Part shown: piece after piece, positions 41,230 to 48,697 of the stretch
Layout: each line of letters opens with the position of its first letter
How positions within the stretch are numbered: the stretch's first letter is position 1
DNA from: Rubripirellula sp.
Lineage (GTDB): Bacteria > Planctomycetota > Planctomycetia > Pirellulales > Pirellulaceae
DNA length: 48,697 nucleotides
Assembly: GCA_029245125.1 (NCBI GenBank)
Contig: JAQWPZ010000130.1
Span: 1-48,697 of the forward strand
Direction of reading: 5' to 3'
Translations under genes and position numbers: made by a program
Notes under the pieces: generated by a model
The model's input: only the letters and a program-made list of their open reading frames with translations
What the model was told of the DNA's origin: nothing
Databases searched by the model: none

Positions 41230-42237
41230 TTAGTTCGGTTTGGAGGTGCCGACACGAATGACAACCCACGAGCCAACTGCATCGACAGAGCGTTCCTCGG
41301 CGAAATCTGCTAGCTCGGGCAAGGTCGTTTCGAGGTAACGTTGGACCAATTGCTTTGCCAACGGCCGCTTACTCATCTCGGCAAGCAATTTCGCTTCCTC
41401 GTTAGTGGATCGCAGCCACGCTTCTAGTCGCACCTGCTTCATGGCCGTCGGATGGTTTGGCAGAACGGGCGTGGGGGCCCCAGCCGGGCCGTAAGCTGTC
41501 TGTAAGAAATCGTCGTCCGCCGACATTTGAAATTGCCATTCCTGTGTCTCGGGAAATAGTCGATTGACGGTGTCTTCGATGGGCAGCTTCTCATTCAGTT
41601 GAGCAATGATCTTGGCAGCCGTCTCTTCGATGAAATCTTGCAGGTACTGATTGGCGATGGGCGTCGCCTCAGTGAGAGCCTTTGGAATCAGATTATCCGC
41701 CAATGGCTGGATGCCGGATCCGAGAAACTTGCCCAATGGACGGTCCCGACGACCAGTGACGCGTTGAATGTCGGCGCGAACGGTCGCCGCCGGAATCGTA
41801 TTAACATGTCGGAAATTTTGGCCGTCAAATTGGACGAGTGTTCGGGAGGTGAATGTTCCCCACGCCGATCCGAACGTGAGCAGTGGCCCACGCACGCCTT
41901 TCACGCAGGTCTGTCCGGTGCCCCGGCTGGTGACCTCGAAGATTGCTTTGTCGCGGCTCTCTTGCAGGTCGATTGCAATTTTTCCTTCCCCATGAATAAC
42001 ACCGGTGCATTGAAATTTGAGCACGTTCGCGCAGAACGGGATGTCGGCGGTGATTTTGCGATCGGTGACTTCGGCAAGAAATGCTTTCGAGATACGAAAG
42101 ACGGCGAAGATTTCTGTTTTTTTTGATGCCGTATCATCGTCCGAGACCGTGGGCGTGGCAGCAGCAACAGTGCCTCCCGCCATCATGGATAAAGCGGAAA
42201 TCCATACGATGAGTAAAGTTCGGGTGGTGCGGATCAT
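41230..42237 (-). CDS. Exported protein of unknown function, partner of the AsmA-like gene
   Basis: The 335-residue product has a signal peptide (LLIVWISALSMMAGGTVAAA). The mature part starts with a region containing the only cysteines (FCANVLKFQCTG and GQTCVKG, probably disulfide-bonded). A helical region follows (PLADNLIPKALTEATPIANQ then YLQDFIEETAAKIIAQLNEK), and the end is basic/hydrophobic (GSWVVIRVGTSKP). I recognise no family. The gene starts 49 bp after the stop of the large AsmA-like gene and is probably co-transcribed, so it may work with it at the periplasmic side of the membrane. A long repeat array lies just beyond its stop. Confidence 0.75.
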   Translation of the reverse strand: MIRTTRTLLIVWISALSMMAGGTVAAATPTVSDDDTASKKTEIFAVFRISKAFLAEVTDRKITADIPFCANVLKFQCTGVIHGEGKIAIDLQESRDKAIFEVTSRGTGQTCVKGVRGPLLTFGSAWGTFTSRTLVQFDGQNFRHVNTIPAATVRADIQRVTGRRDRPLGKFLGSGIQPLADNLIPKALTEATPIANQYLQDFIEETAAKIIAQLNEKLPIEDTVNRLFPETQEWQFQMSADDDFLQTAYGPAGAPTPVLPNHPTAMKQVRLEAWLRSTNEEAKLLAEMSKRPLAKQLVQRYLETTLPELADFAEERSVDAVGSWVVIRVGTSKPN

Positions 42238-42286
42238 TTTGGTCGGCTCGTTTCTAACACGTTGAATGGATCGCGGAGACCGCTGA

Positions 42287-45200
42287 TCAATCTTCTAGTT
42301 CGACGACTTGAGGATCATCAATGGTTCCGGTGACCTGGAATCGGACTGTGCCTTGCTCGCCACCGAGTTCTGCGGCCAAGGCGGCAGGAACTTGCAGCGT
42401 CAGGTCGAGTGTTCGGTCTAATCCTACCGACCCGTTTGTTTGAAGCACCAAATCGGGCGATAAATCTGGAAATCCGAATCGTAGTCCCTTTTGAAACAGT
42501 CTTCCGTCGCGAAGCTCGAACGAAATCTTGGCATCCTTGGCGATGCGGATCGTTTCCGATGCTTCCTTTCCGTACTGATCCGCAAGGACCTTCACCATGG
42601 CAGAGAGCAGTGGTGTCTCCACTTTCGTCGTGACTTCGTGCAATTGTAAGTCGCCACTGAGTTCGGTGCTGCGAAGGAGTTGCTGTTGAGAGCCCGATAG
42701 GGGAATTCGCAATGAGTTGATTGTCAGTGATAGATCGCCTTCCATTGCGGTCACATCGGCAATCGCGGGGGCAATCAATCGTAGCCATTCCTCGCTTCGC
42801 TGTGTTGTGAGTCGCTGGTGATCAAAGATGCGAGTTGGGGCTAATTGCAAGACCGGGGTGTCGCCTTCGAACTGAATCTCCATGTCGAAGTCGAGTGTGT
42901 CAATATCGAGCAGGGGTTGCTGGTGTTCCGGTAATCGAACGATCAGCGAGGCATCCGTGACCGCAAACTGCGGATGGCTGACGGTGCCAGTGATCCGGCA
43001 ATGGACCACACCTTTTCCCGCTCGCTTCGCCCCATCCAAGCGAGGTAATTGCAGTTGCAAGTCGAGGGTTTGGTCGAGACCAATGGAACCCTCCACTTGA
43101 ATCTGGAGCGCTTCATCGATATCGGGAAAGCCAAAACGCAATCCGCTGAACTGGAATCGACTCTCCTGCAATCCAAATTCAATTTCCGCATCGTGAATCA
43201 TGCGGATTGATTCGCCTGGGTGAATCGAATACAGGTCGGCAAGTAACTTTGTAATCGCCATTCGGAGTGGTGATTTCACAAGGCTTGTCGCCTGATGGAT
43301 TTCAAGTTTTCCGTGGGCTTCAAGTGCGTTGACCCATTGTTTGTCTTGGGCGCCGACTGGGATGCGTAAGCTGTCAACCGATAATGAAACTTCGCCCACG
43401 ATCTCCGGAAAGTACTGCAGTTCTGGGTCAACCAGTTGCAGCAATCCAGTCGCCAATTGGCGATCGATCTTTTGTCGACGCATCAATTGAGTCGGGTTCA
43501 CCGAGATCACGCGGTTGCCTTTCCATTCCTCCACGTGCATCGTCAAGTCGATGCCATCAATGTCGACCAGCGGTTCCGCTCGGTTCGGTAGGTGGATGAC
43601 CAATGAAGCATTTTTGGCAGCAAGCTCTGGCGCGCTGACCGTCCCCGTTAAGTGGCACTGCACGGGGCCATGTTGCTTCTGCTTGTCATCGTCCAAGCGA
43701 GGAACAGAGACAAAGATGTCCAGCGTCTCATCAAATCCAATGGAGCCATGGGAAGTGATTTCCAGCTGCGGAGAGATATCCGGTAGTCCCACTCGCAGAC
43801 CGTCGAAATGAAAGCGACCTTCTTTCAATTGGAACTCGACTTCGTCGTCGAGGGCGATCCGAACTGAATCTGACGGTTGCTTGTCGTAAAGATCTGAGAC
43901 CAATTGAAGAATCGCTTGGCGGATCGGGGTCTCGGCGAAACTGGTCGCCTCGTGAATCACCAGCTTGCCGTTCATCTCAAGTAAATCGGGAAGGTCTTCT
44001 TCAGCAGCCTCGATCGGAATTCGAAGATGTTCGACCCAAAGCGTCACTTCACCCTCCATTCGAGGTGAATACTGCATCCCCGGTTCAAGCCATTGCAAGA
44101 GCGAGCTTGCGAGCTGGCGATCCAGTTTTGCATGATCAAGCACGCTCATTGGTTCGAAGCTGATCATCCGTCCGTTTTCGCTGTTTTCAATCTGGGCGGT
44201 GAAGTCGATCCCCTCTACATCGATCAACGGTGCATCGCGATTCGGTGAGTGCACGACCAAGGTGGCATTTTTGGCAGAGAGGCGTGGATTGCTGACGCTG
44301 CCAGTCACATGGCAAACGATTGGTCCGAGTTCGTCATGTTTCTGTTGGTCGAATCGTGGGATTTCAATGTAGGCATCGAGTGTTTGGTCGAGGCCGACAG
44401 AACCGTAGGTTTGGATCTCCAGTTCGGGATCAATGTCGGGAAAACCGAACCGCAGACCCTCGTGATGCAACCGGCCCTCACGCACTTCGAACTGAATCAA
44501 GGCATCTTTGACAACCCGGGTTTGGGCGGGAACCGGTTTGTCGTGAGCATCCGCGACGAGTTTTGACAGGGCCTGTAGTAACTCGCTCTCGGTTTCGATC
44601 GCAACTTGATGGAGGGCCAGTTCGCCTTGGAGCTGGAGATGCTGCAGGAACTGTTCTTCCGTTACTCCGATCGGGACATCGAATTTGGCGAGTGAAAGCG
44701 AAAACTCGCCATCGATGTTTGCCGCATCTTGTAGTGACGGGTTGATCATCCCTAGCAGCTGACTGCAATACTTGGGTGTGAGTTCTTCATGTTGGTAGAT
44801 ATCCAGCGAATCGACCGACAGTAACATGCCTTGGTCAGATTCTTGCAAATGCACGGTCAGATCAATCCCGTTCACGTCGATCAGCGGTTCGTCCAGTCGA
44901 TCGTGTTCCACCGACAATGCCGCATTGTGAATTGCGGCCGTGAAGTTGGTTGCTAGTGTTGTCGTGAGGGCCGCTTCGTTTGTGAGTGGAAGCATCAATT
45001 TGACGTGCGGCTTCTCAACGGTAATCTTTCCCAAGTTAGGTGAAGATGTCAGCAGTCGTGGCCAAGAACGGTCAGCGGTCACGCGGTCAACCTCAACCTG
45101 GAATCGATTTTGCATGCCGTTGATGCGTAAACCATCGACGGACAGTGGCGAAAGCCAGCCGACTGAAGCTCCCTCGGTGGACGCAGAAAGATGGGATGCT

Positions 45201-45361
45201 GCGATGATTGCGTTGATTAGTTGGTCGCGAATGCCAGTGCGAGCGATGATGGTCGGCGTGGAAATCACAAGCAAGCCAAGCAAGCTTGCAGAGCTTAGTA
45301 GCCAAACGCGTTTTTTGGGAATCCGTTTTCCACGGTTCGCAATCTTCTTTTGATCGGACAT
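42287..45361 (-). CDS. AsmA/TamB-like membrane-anchored protein with four ~219-residue tandem repeats
   Basis: The 1024-residue protein has one N-terminal membrane anchor (WLLSSASLLGLLVISTPTII, residues 20-39) after a basic start. An AsmA-type entry domain follows (VGWLSPLSVDGLRINGMQ). Residues about 145-1024 are four tandem copies of a unit of about 219 residues, starting near 145, 363, 582 and 802. Each begins with a segment like PLIDVNGIDLTV, contains SLRIPI then GKLEIH, and ends with GLRFGFPDI followed by GSVGLDQTLD and VTGTV-x-P. Such beta-rich repetitive proteins (AsmA, YhdP, TamB) form long grooves across the periplasm that carry phospholipids to the outer membrane. Length and anchor fit this; identity is inferred from pattern only. 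The ATG at 45361 has GGAG ten bases upstream. An exported protein gene follows after 49 bp. Confidence 0.8.
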   Translation of the reverse strand: MSDQKKIANRGKRIPKKRVWLLSSASLLGLLVISTPTIIARTGIRDQLINAIIAASHLSASTEGASVGWLSPLSVDGLRINGMQNRFQVEVDRVTADRSWPRLLTSSPNLGKITVEKPHVKLMLPLTNEAALTTTLATNFTAAIHNAALSVEHDRLDEPLIDVNGIDLTVHLQESDQGMLLSVDSLDIYQHEELTPKYCSQLLGMINPSLQDAANIDGEFSLSLAKFDVPIGVTEEQFLQHLQLQGELALHQVAIETESELLQALSKLVADAHDKPVPAQTRVVKDALIQFEVREGRLHHEGLRFGFPDIDPELEIQTYGSVGLDQTLDAYIEIPRFDQQKHDELGPIVCHVTGSVSNPRLSAKNATLVVHSPNRDAPLIDVEGIDFTAQIENSENGRMISFEPMSVLDHAKLDRQLASSLLQWLEPGMQYSPRMEGEVTLWVEHLRIPIEAAEEDLPDLLEMNGKLVIHEATSFAETPIRQAILQLVSDLYDKQPSDSVRIALDDEVEFQLKEGRFHFDGLRVGLPDISPQLEITSHGSIGFDETLDIFVSVPRLDDDKQKQHGPVQCHLTGTVSAPELAAKNASLVIHLPNRAEPLVDIDGIDLTMHVEEWKGNRVISVNPTQLMRRQKIDRQLATGLLQLVDPELQYFPEIVGEVSLSVDSLRIPVGAQDKQWVNALEAHGKLEIHQATSLVKSPLRMAITKLLADLYSIHPGESIRMIHDAEIEFGLQESRFQFSGLRFGFPDIDEALQIQVEGSIGLDQTLDLQLQLPRLDGAKRAGKGVVHCRITGTVSHPQFAVTDASLIVRLPEHQQPLLDIDTLDFDMEIQFEGDTPVLQLAPTRIFDHQRLTTQRSEEWLRLIAPAIADVTAMEGDLSLTINSLRIPLSGSQQQLLRSTELSGDLQLHEVTTKVETPLLSAMVKVLADQYGKEASETIRIAKDAKISFELRDGRLFQKGLRFGFPDLSPDLVLQTNGSVGLDRTLDLTLQVPAALAAELGGEQGTVRFQVTGTIDDPQVVELED

Positions 45362-46000
45362 GGCTCACTCCATTGGTTGCCGACACTCGTTCGCAGGTTT
45401 GCCGTTTCCTCGTTCAGAGATCGCTATCCCTGGTAGCACCATCGTCACTGACTCCCCGCAACTCATCCGATCGTTTCATGGGGGCGGTGTTGGGGGGGCG
45501 GTGTTGTGGGGGGACGCATCATAGGGTTTGACTGTTTTGTCGTCAAAATCAGATGGCGACAAATCGGGGGATGGATCGGTGTTGGTCCGCTTTGGGTGAG
45601 GCACCACGAAGGTGGGGATTCGATTGTAATTTCGTTGAGGCGATTTTCGTGGTTTAGTTTGGTTGCAAGGGTTTGCCTTGGGGCACGTTCCCTTCCGATC
45701 GTGGTTTCGCTAACCTTTTGAATCGTTGCTTTTCCTGCGATCATTCCTGTGGTTTGCAGTGGAAGTCCGTTGCAGTCGGGGTGATGCCAAAATGGATCGA
45801 GGGCAAGGAAGTCGGGACGTTCGAGGATGAAATGGTTGGTTTTGCCTAGTGCGTCGATCATCGAGGTTCGACTGGGGCGGCTTTTCCGCTGGTGATTGCC
45901 ATCGGCGTGATCGATTCTGTTTTCAAATTTACCGCGTCGCAGCAGGGGGCTTCGGGCCGGTTCGCCCATTCCCGTTTACAGGCTGCTTAGAGGAATCAAT
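45362..46000. other. Divergent region between the AsmA-like operon and gad
   Basis: It contains a G-rich stretch at about 45478-45515 (GGGGCGGTGTTGGGGGGGCG) and open but unconvincing frames on both strands (168 codons minus at 45463-45969, Pro/Thr/His-rich). The promoters of both neighbours must be here. TAGAGGA, at 45989-45994, is the ribosome binding site of gad. Confidence 0.4.
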
Positions 46001-47398
46001 ATGCCACTTCACGACAAAGAAAGTGTTCGCGAGAACCTTGAAGATGATGTCTACGCGTCTTTGGATCTTTCTGTCAGCATGCCGAAATACAAGTTTCCGC
46101 ATTCGGAGCAAGAAGCAAGGAACGTTTACTCCGTCGTGCATGATGAGCTGATGCTGGATGGGAATTCCCGTCAAAACCTGGCGACCTTTTGTCAAACATG
46201 GTCCGAGCCTGAAGTCCATCAATTGATGGATGAGTGCATGGACAAAAACATGATTGATAAGGACGAGTATCCGCAAACCGCGGAAATCGAAGCCCGCTGT
46301 GTCCACATGCTTGCTGATCTCTGGAACTCTCCGTCTGGTGCAAATACGGTCGGCTGCTCTACCACGGGTTCTAGTGAAGCGGCGATGCTCGGTGGCATGG
46401 CGATGAAACGAGCTTGGGAAGCGAAACGGAAGGCTGCCGGGAAACCGATCGATAAGCCGAATCTGGTCACCGGTCCAGTCCAAGTGTGTTGGCACAAATT
46501 CGCGAGATATTGGGATATCGAGCTCCGTGAAATTCCGATGGAAAATGATCGCCTGATCATGACTCCCGAGGAAGTGCTTAAGCGGGTCGACGAAAACACG
46601 ATCGGTGTGGTGCCAACCTTAGGTGTTACTTTTACCTGTCAGTACGAACCGGTCCATGCAGTGGCGGAAGCTCTGGATCAATTAGAAAAAGAAACAGGCT
46701 TGGATGTGCGGATGCACATTGACGGCGCGAGTGGTGGATTCTTGGCACCGTTCTGTGCACCCGATCTCGTCTGGGACTTTCGGATTCCTCGCGTCAAGTC
46801 AATCAACACTTCAGGTCACAAGTTTGGACTGGCACCACTTGGTGTTGGCTGGGTGATCTGGCGCGAAGCGCAAGATCTTCCAGATGATTTGGTGTTCTGG
46901 GTGAACTATTTGGGCGGCAACATGCGGGACATCGCATTGAATTTCTCACGGCCGGGCGGACCAATCGTCAGTCAGTACTACAACTTTCTTCGCTTGGGCA
47001 GAGAAGGCTACCGCAAGGTGCATACGGCTTGCTACGAAACCGCGAAGTATATTAGCGGTGAGATCGAAAAATTAGGGCCGTTTGAAATTATCTACGATGG
47101 TCAGCTGGATGCCGGTATCCCTGCAGCGTGCTGGAAAATGAAGGATGGTGTTGATCCCGGATTCAGTCTTTACGATATGGCAGATCGCCTGCGTGGTCGC
47201 GGGTGGCAGGTCCCCGCTTATTCAATGCCAGCGAATATGCAGGAGTTTTCGATCCAGCGGATATTGGTGCGCCATGGTGTCAGCCGAGATCTGGGCTCCC
47301 TGTTGGTTGACGACATGAGGCGGGCGATTGATTATTTTGCAAAGCACCCGGTTCAGAATCCGATGACCGATAACGAAGCTTCCGGTTTCCATCACTAA
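46001..47398 (+). CDS. gadB: Glutamate decarboxylase (PLP-dependent)
   Basis: The 465-residue cytoplasmic enzyme converts L-glutamate to GABA and CO2, consuming a proton. The PLP lysine is Lys274 in [14 protein letters not shown]; the PLP-ring Asp is Asp241 in [21 protein letters not shown] (121-132) holds the phosphate. Length and spacing match E. coli GadB (466 residues) within two positions. It ends SGFHH, matching the C-terminal histidine (His465 in E. coli) that caps the active site at neutral pH, so acid activation is probably retained. The ribosome binding site GAGGA lies eight bases before the ATG. No glutamate/GABA antiporter (gadC) is in the window. A hairpin follows at 47419-47444. 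Confidence 0.96.
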   Translation: MPLHDKESVRENLEDDVYASLDLSVSMPKYKFPHSEQEARNVYSVVHDELMLDGNSRQNLATFCQTWSEPEVHQLMDECMDKNMIDKDEYPQTAEIEARCVHMLADLWNSPSGANTVGCSTTGSSEAAMLGGMAMKRAWEAKRKAAGKPIDKPNLVTGPVQVCWHKFARYWDIELREIPMENDRLIMTPEEVLKRVDENTIGVVPTLGVTFTCQYEPVHAVAEALDQLEKETGLDVRMHIDGASGGFLAPFCAPDLVWDFRIPRVKSINTSGHKFGLAPLGVGWVIWREAQDLPDDLVFWVNYLGGNMRDIALNFSRPGGPIVSQYYNFLRLGREGYRKVHTACYETAKYISGEIEKLGPFEIIYDGQLDAGIPAACWKMKDGVDPGFSLYDMADRLRGRGWQVPAYSMPANMQEFSIQRILVRHGVSRDLGSLLVDDMRRAIDYFAKHPVQNPMTDNEASGFHH

Positions 47399-47418
47399 GG
47401 CAATCGCAAGTCAGTGGG

Positions 47419-47444
47419 CCGAACACTTTGACCCGCGTGTTTGG
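47419..47444 (+). terminator. Hairpin after gad
   Basis: CCGAACAC (47419-47426) pairs with GTGTTTGG (47437-47444), with one G-T wobble and a 10-base loop, 20 bp after the stop. No T-run follows, so the call is tentative. Confidence 0.4.
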
Positions 47445-47506
47445 GCCGGTCGTTTGGCCGTTGACGTTGACGTTGACATTGGCTTTAGCGAACCACACGT
47501 GGTTCT

Positions 47507-47560
47507 CGAGGGTATTGCTCTGCTTGCGAGGGTATTGCTCTGCTTGCGAGGGTGTTGTTC
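47507..47560. repeat. Tandem repeat, 20 bp x 2.6
   Basis: CGAGGGTATTGCTCTGCTTG occurs twice exactly, followed by a partial variant copy, between gad and the membrane-protein gene. A GTTGAC hexamer repeated three times lies just before it (47459-47476). Confidence 0.9.
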
Positions 47561-47718
47561 TCGAAACCGTTTTCGGTTTTCCAATACAGATGATTCGATC
47601 TATCTCGTTGTTGGCCGCGATGATGGTTTTATCCGCAACCTCTCGTGTGGCAGCAGCCGAGTTCGCCATGTGTCAGTCAGCACGACTTGATCGTTTACCA
47701 GTGAAAGCATAGGCCAGC

Positions 47719-48697
47719 ATGTCTCGTCCCAATGATCCCCTGCGATCGTGCGATTTGGAATGCGTGGAAGCCAGAGGCGCTTGGCCCTTTGTAACTTACC
47801 GTGTTTACCAAGGTGTCGATCGGCTGAGGTGGTGTTGGATTTCACGCCACCACCGCAAGGGGTTGTGGGTGCCGAGGAATGCTGCCGACGGGAACGCTGC
47901 CGACGGGAACGCTGCCGACGGGGAACAAACGCCCAAGGGGATCGCTGCATTGCTGGGGTGTTGTTGGCAACCTGGCAAGCTGAATTGGTGGATCAGTATT
48001 CTTTTCGCCGTTGGATCGCTCTTGTTTATAGCGGCAAGTCTGCTCGGCTTATCGCCTGTGTTAGTGAGCGTGTTGCATCTTGGTGTGAGCCAGGTGAACG
48101 CTATCTTTTTCGCCGGTTCGATTCCATTCACGCTTGCGGCTTACTTGCAGTTGGTCCAGGCGGCCAATGCTGACGAATTCGGAGATGGAGAAATTCGTGT
48201 TGGGGAACCGCTGCCCTCGAAACGCCTTGTGCTATTTGGCTGGCGACCGCGTGACGCTGGGTGGTTGAGCAGTGTCCTGCAATTTATCGGAACGATCTTG
48301 TTTAACTTCAACACATTTGACGCAATGCTGCCTTCGCTTAGCTGGTTTCAGCAAGATCTCATGATCTGGGTTCCGAATGTCGTTGGCTCGATTCTTTTCC
48401 TCGCGTCTGGTTATTTGGCGTTCATCGAAGTGTGTCATCAGCACTGGGCTTGGGAATTGAAGGATCTCTCGTGGTGGGTCGTTTTCACGAATTTACTTGG
48501 GTGCGTGGGGTTCATGATTTCGGCGGTGTTTGCGATTGTTTTGCCTGGCCCCGTCAATGTCGTTGCGGTTACCGTATCGACAGCATGCACGTTGTCGGGT
48601 GCGACTGGATTCCTGGTCGGTTCATTGCTGATGATTCCCGAGATGAGTGTTCCGGCGAATCCGAATCCGAATCCGAATCCGAATCCGAATCCGAGTT
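47719..48697 (+). CDS. Multi-helix membrane protein (YrhK-like region), incomplete at the right edge, with in-frame repeats
   Basis: A frame opens at the ATG at 47719, right after a stop, and runs through the window edge (326 complete codons). The soluble N-terminus contains a 15-base repeat read as AADGN-AADGN-AADGE (47881-47925). At least five hydrophobic helices follow: WWISILFAVGSLLFIAASLL, VNAIFFAGSIPFTLAAYL, a segment WLSSVLQFIGTILFNFNTFD, MIWVPNVVGSILFLASGYLA and VFTNLLGCVGFMISAVFAIV, then GATGFLVGSLLMI. The LQFIGTILFNFNTF/GSILFLASGYLA pair resembles YrhK-like membrane proteins of unknown function. The tail is an Asn-Pro repeat (48658-48693). Charged loops between helices and the clean hydrophobic pattern make it a real gene although it is truncated here. 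Confidence 0.78.
   Translation, partial: MSRPNDPLRSCDLECVEARGAWPFVTYRVYQGVDRLRWCWISRHHRKGLWVPRNAADGNAADGNAADGEQTPKGIAALLGCCWQPGKLNWWISILFAVGSLLFIAASLLGLSPVLVSVLHLGVSQVNAIFFAGSIPFTLAAYLQLVQAANADEFGDGEIRVGEPLPSKRLVLFGWRPRDAGWLSSVLQFIGTILFNFNTFDAMLPSLSWFQQDLMIWVPNVVGSILFLASGYLAFIEVCHQHWAWELKDLSWWVVFTNLLGCVGFMISAVFAIVLPGPVNVVAVTVSTACTLSGATGFLVGSLLMIPEMSVPANPNPNPNPNPNPS
47881..47925. repeat. Coding tandem repeat, 15 bp x 3
   Basis: GCTGCCGACGGGAAC twice, then GCTGCCGACGGGGAA. The unit is in frame with the membrane-protein gene and adds AADGN segments to its cytoplasmic N-terminus. Confidence 0.9.
48658..48693. repeat. Coding hexanucleotide repeat, AATCCG x 6, at the window edge
   Basis: Six exact AATCCG units encode six Asn-Pro pairs at the tail of the membrane protein, next to the window edge. 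The array could be longer in the genome if what follows resumes the pattern. Confidence 0.9.

Noticed and set aside
40954..41269. Three minus-strand repetitive frames (ITGCPYHRM-type peptides)
   Set aside because: The same 16 bp repeat read in three frames; a non-triplet unit is not selected for coding.
45463..45969. 168-codon minus-strand frame upstream of gad
   Set aside because: Pro/Thr/His-rich, low complexity toward the end, overlaps the region that must hold the gad promoter, and has no ribosome binding site.

Overview
The window reads as chromosomal DNA of a planctomycete, most likely a Pirellulaceae/Rhodopirellula-type marine bacterium. The inference rests on gene content: a secreted S1-type sulfatase beside a secreted beta-helix glycan-active protein, a formaldehyde-activating-enzyme homologue (tetrahydromethanopterin C1 chemistry), many exported proteins of unknown function, a very large MoxR/VWA/BatA-type membrane operon, and long gaps between short operons. 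No tRNA, rRNA, CRISPR array, insertion sequence or phage structural gene was recognised.

Layout. 1-2.6 kb: a possible gene fragment at the left edge, an isolated Fae-like gene, and a 1.25 kb gap. 2.6-4.9 kb: a two-gene unit of a compact SF2 helicase (TTG start) and a DUF932-like protein. 5.2-12.4 kb: exported glycan-related genes, namely an FAD-dependent oxidoreductase (+) converging on a sulfatase then beta-helix/PDZ protein operon (-). 13.4-17.8 kb: nitronate monooxygenase-like enzyme, exported endonuclease/exonuclease/phosphatase, lysophospholipid acyltransferase, and two tiny overlapping genes. 18.8-20.8 kb: a nitrosative-stress-type operon of class III hybrid cluster protein and protoglobin behind a good promoter. 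21.5-22.5 kb: an exported beta-barrel-like protein.

22.8-40.5 kb (-): an array of nine genes. Transcription runs from MoxR ATPase through DUF58, BatA-like VWA protein, VWA/glutamine-amidotransferase-like protein, a 1478-residue DUF4175-like coiled-coil membrane protein and an alpha/alpha-toroid (prenyltransferase-repeat) protein, all overlapping or within 4 bp, then on to an exported transglutaminase-like protein, an exported thioredoxin-fold protein without CXXC, and an SGNH esterase. 41.2-45.4 kb (-): an AsmA/TamB-like protein with four ~219-residue repeats and an exported partner of unknown function. 46.0-47.4 kb: glutamate decarboxylase. 47.7 kb to the right edge: an incomplete four-helix membrane protein whose reading frame contains two in-frame short repeats.

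A recurring theme is the short tandem repeat. At least nine arrays, with units of 6, 15, 16, 17, 20 or 21 bp and unrelated sequences, lie mostly just downstream of genes or between converging genes. Candidates for undescribed biology are the nine-gene MoxR-to-esterase array, the four-repeat AsmA-like protein with its partner, the helicase/DUF932-like pair, the Fae homologue lacking the catalytic histidine, and these gene-end repeats. All functional statements come from reading the sequence and remembered family knowledge; no database search was possible.
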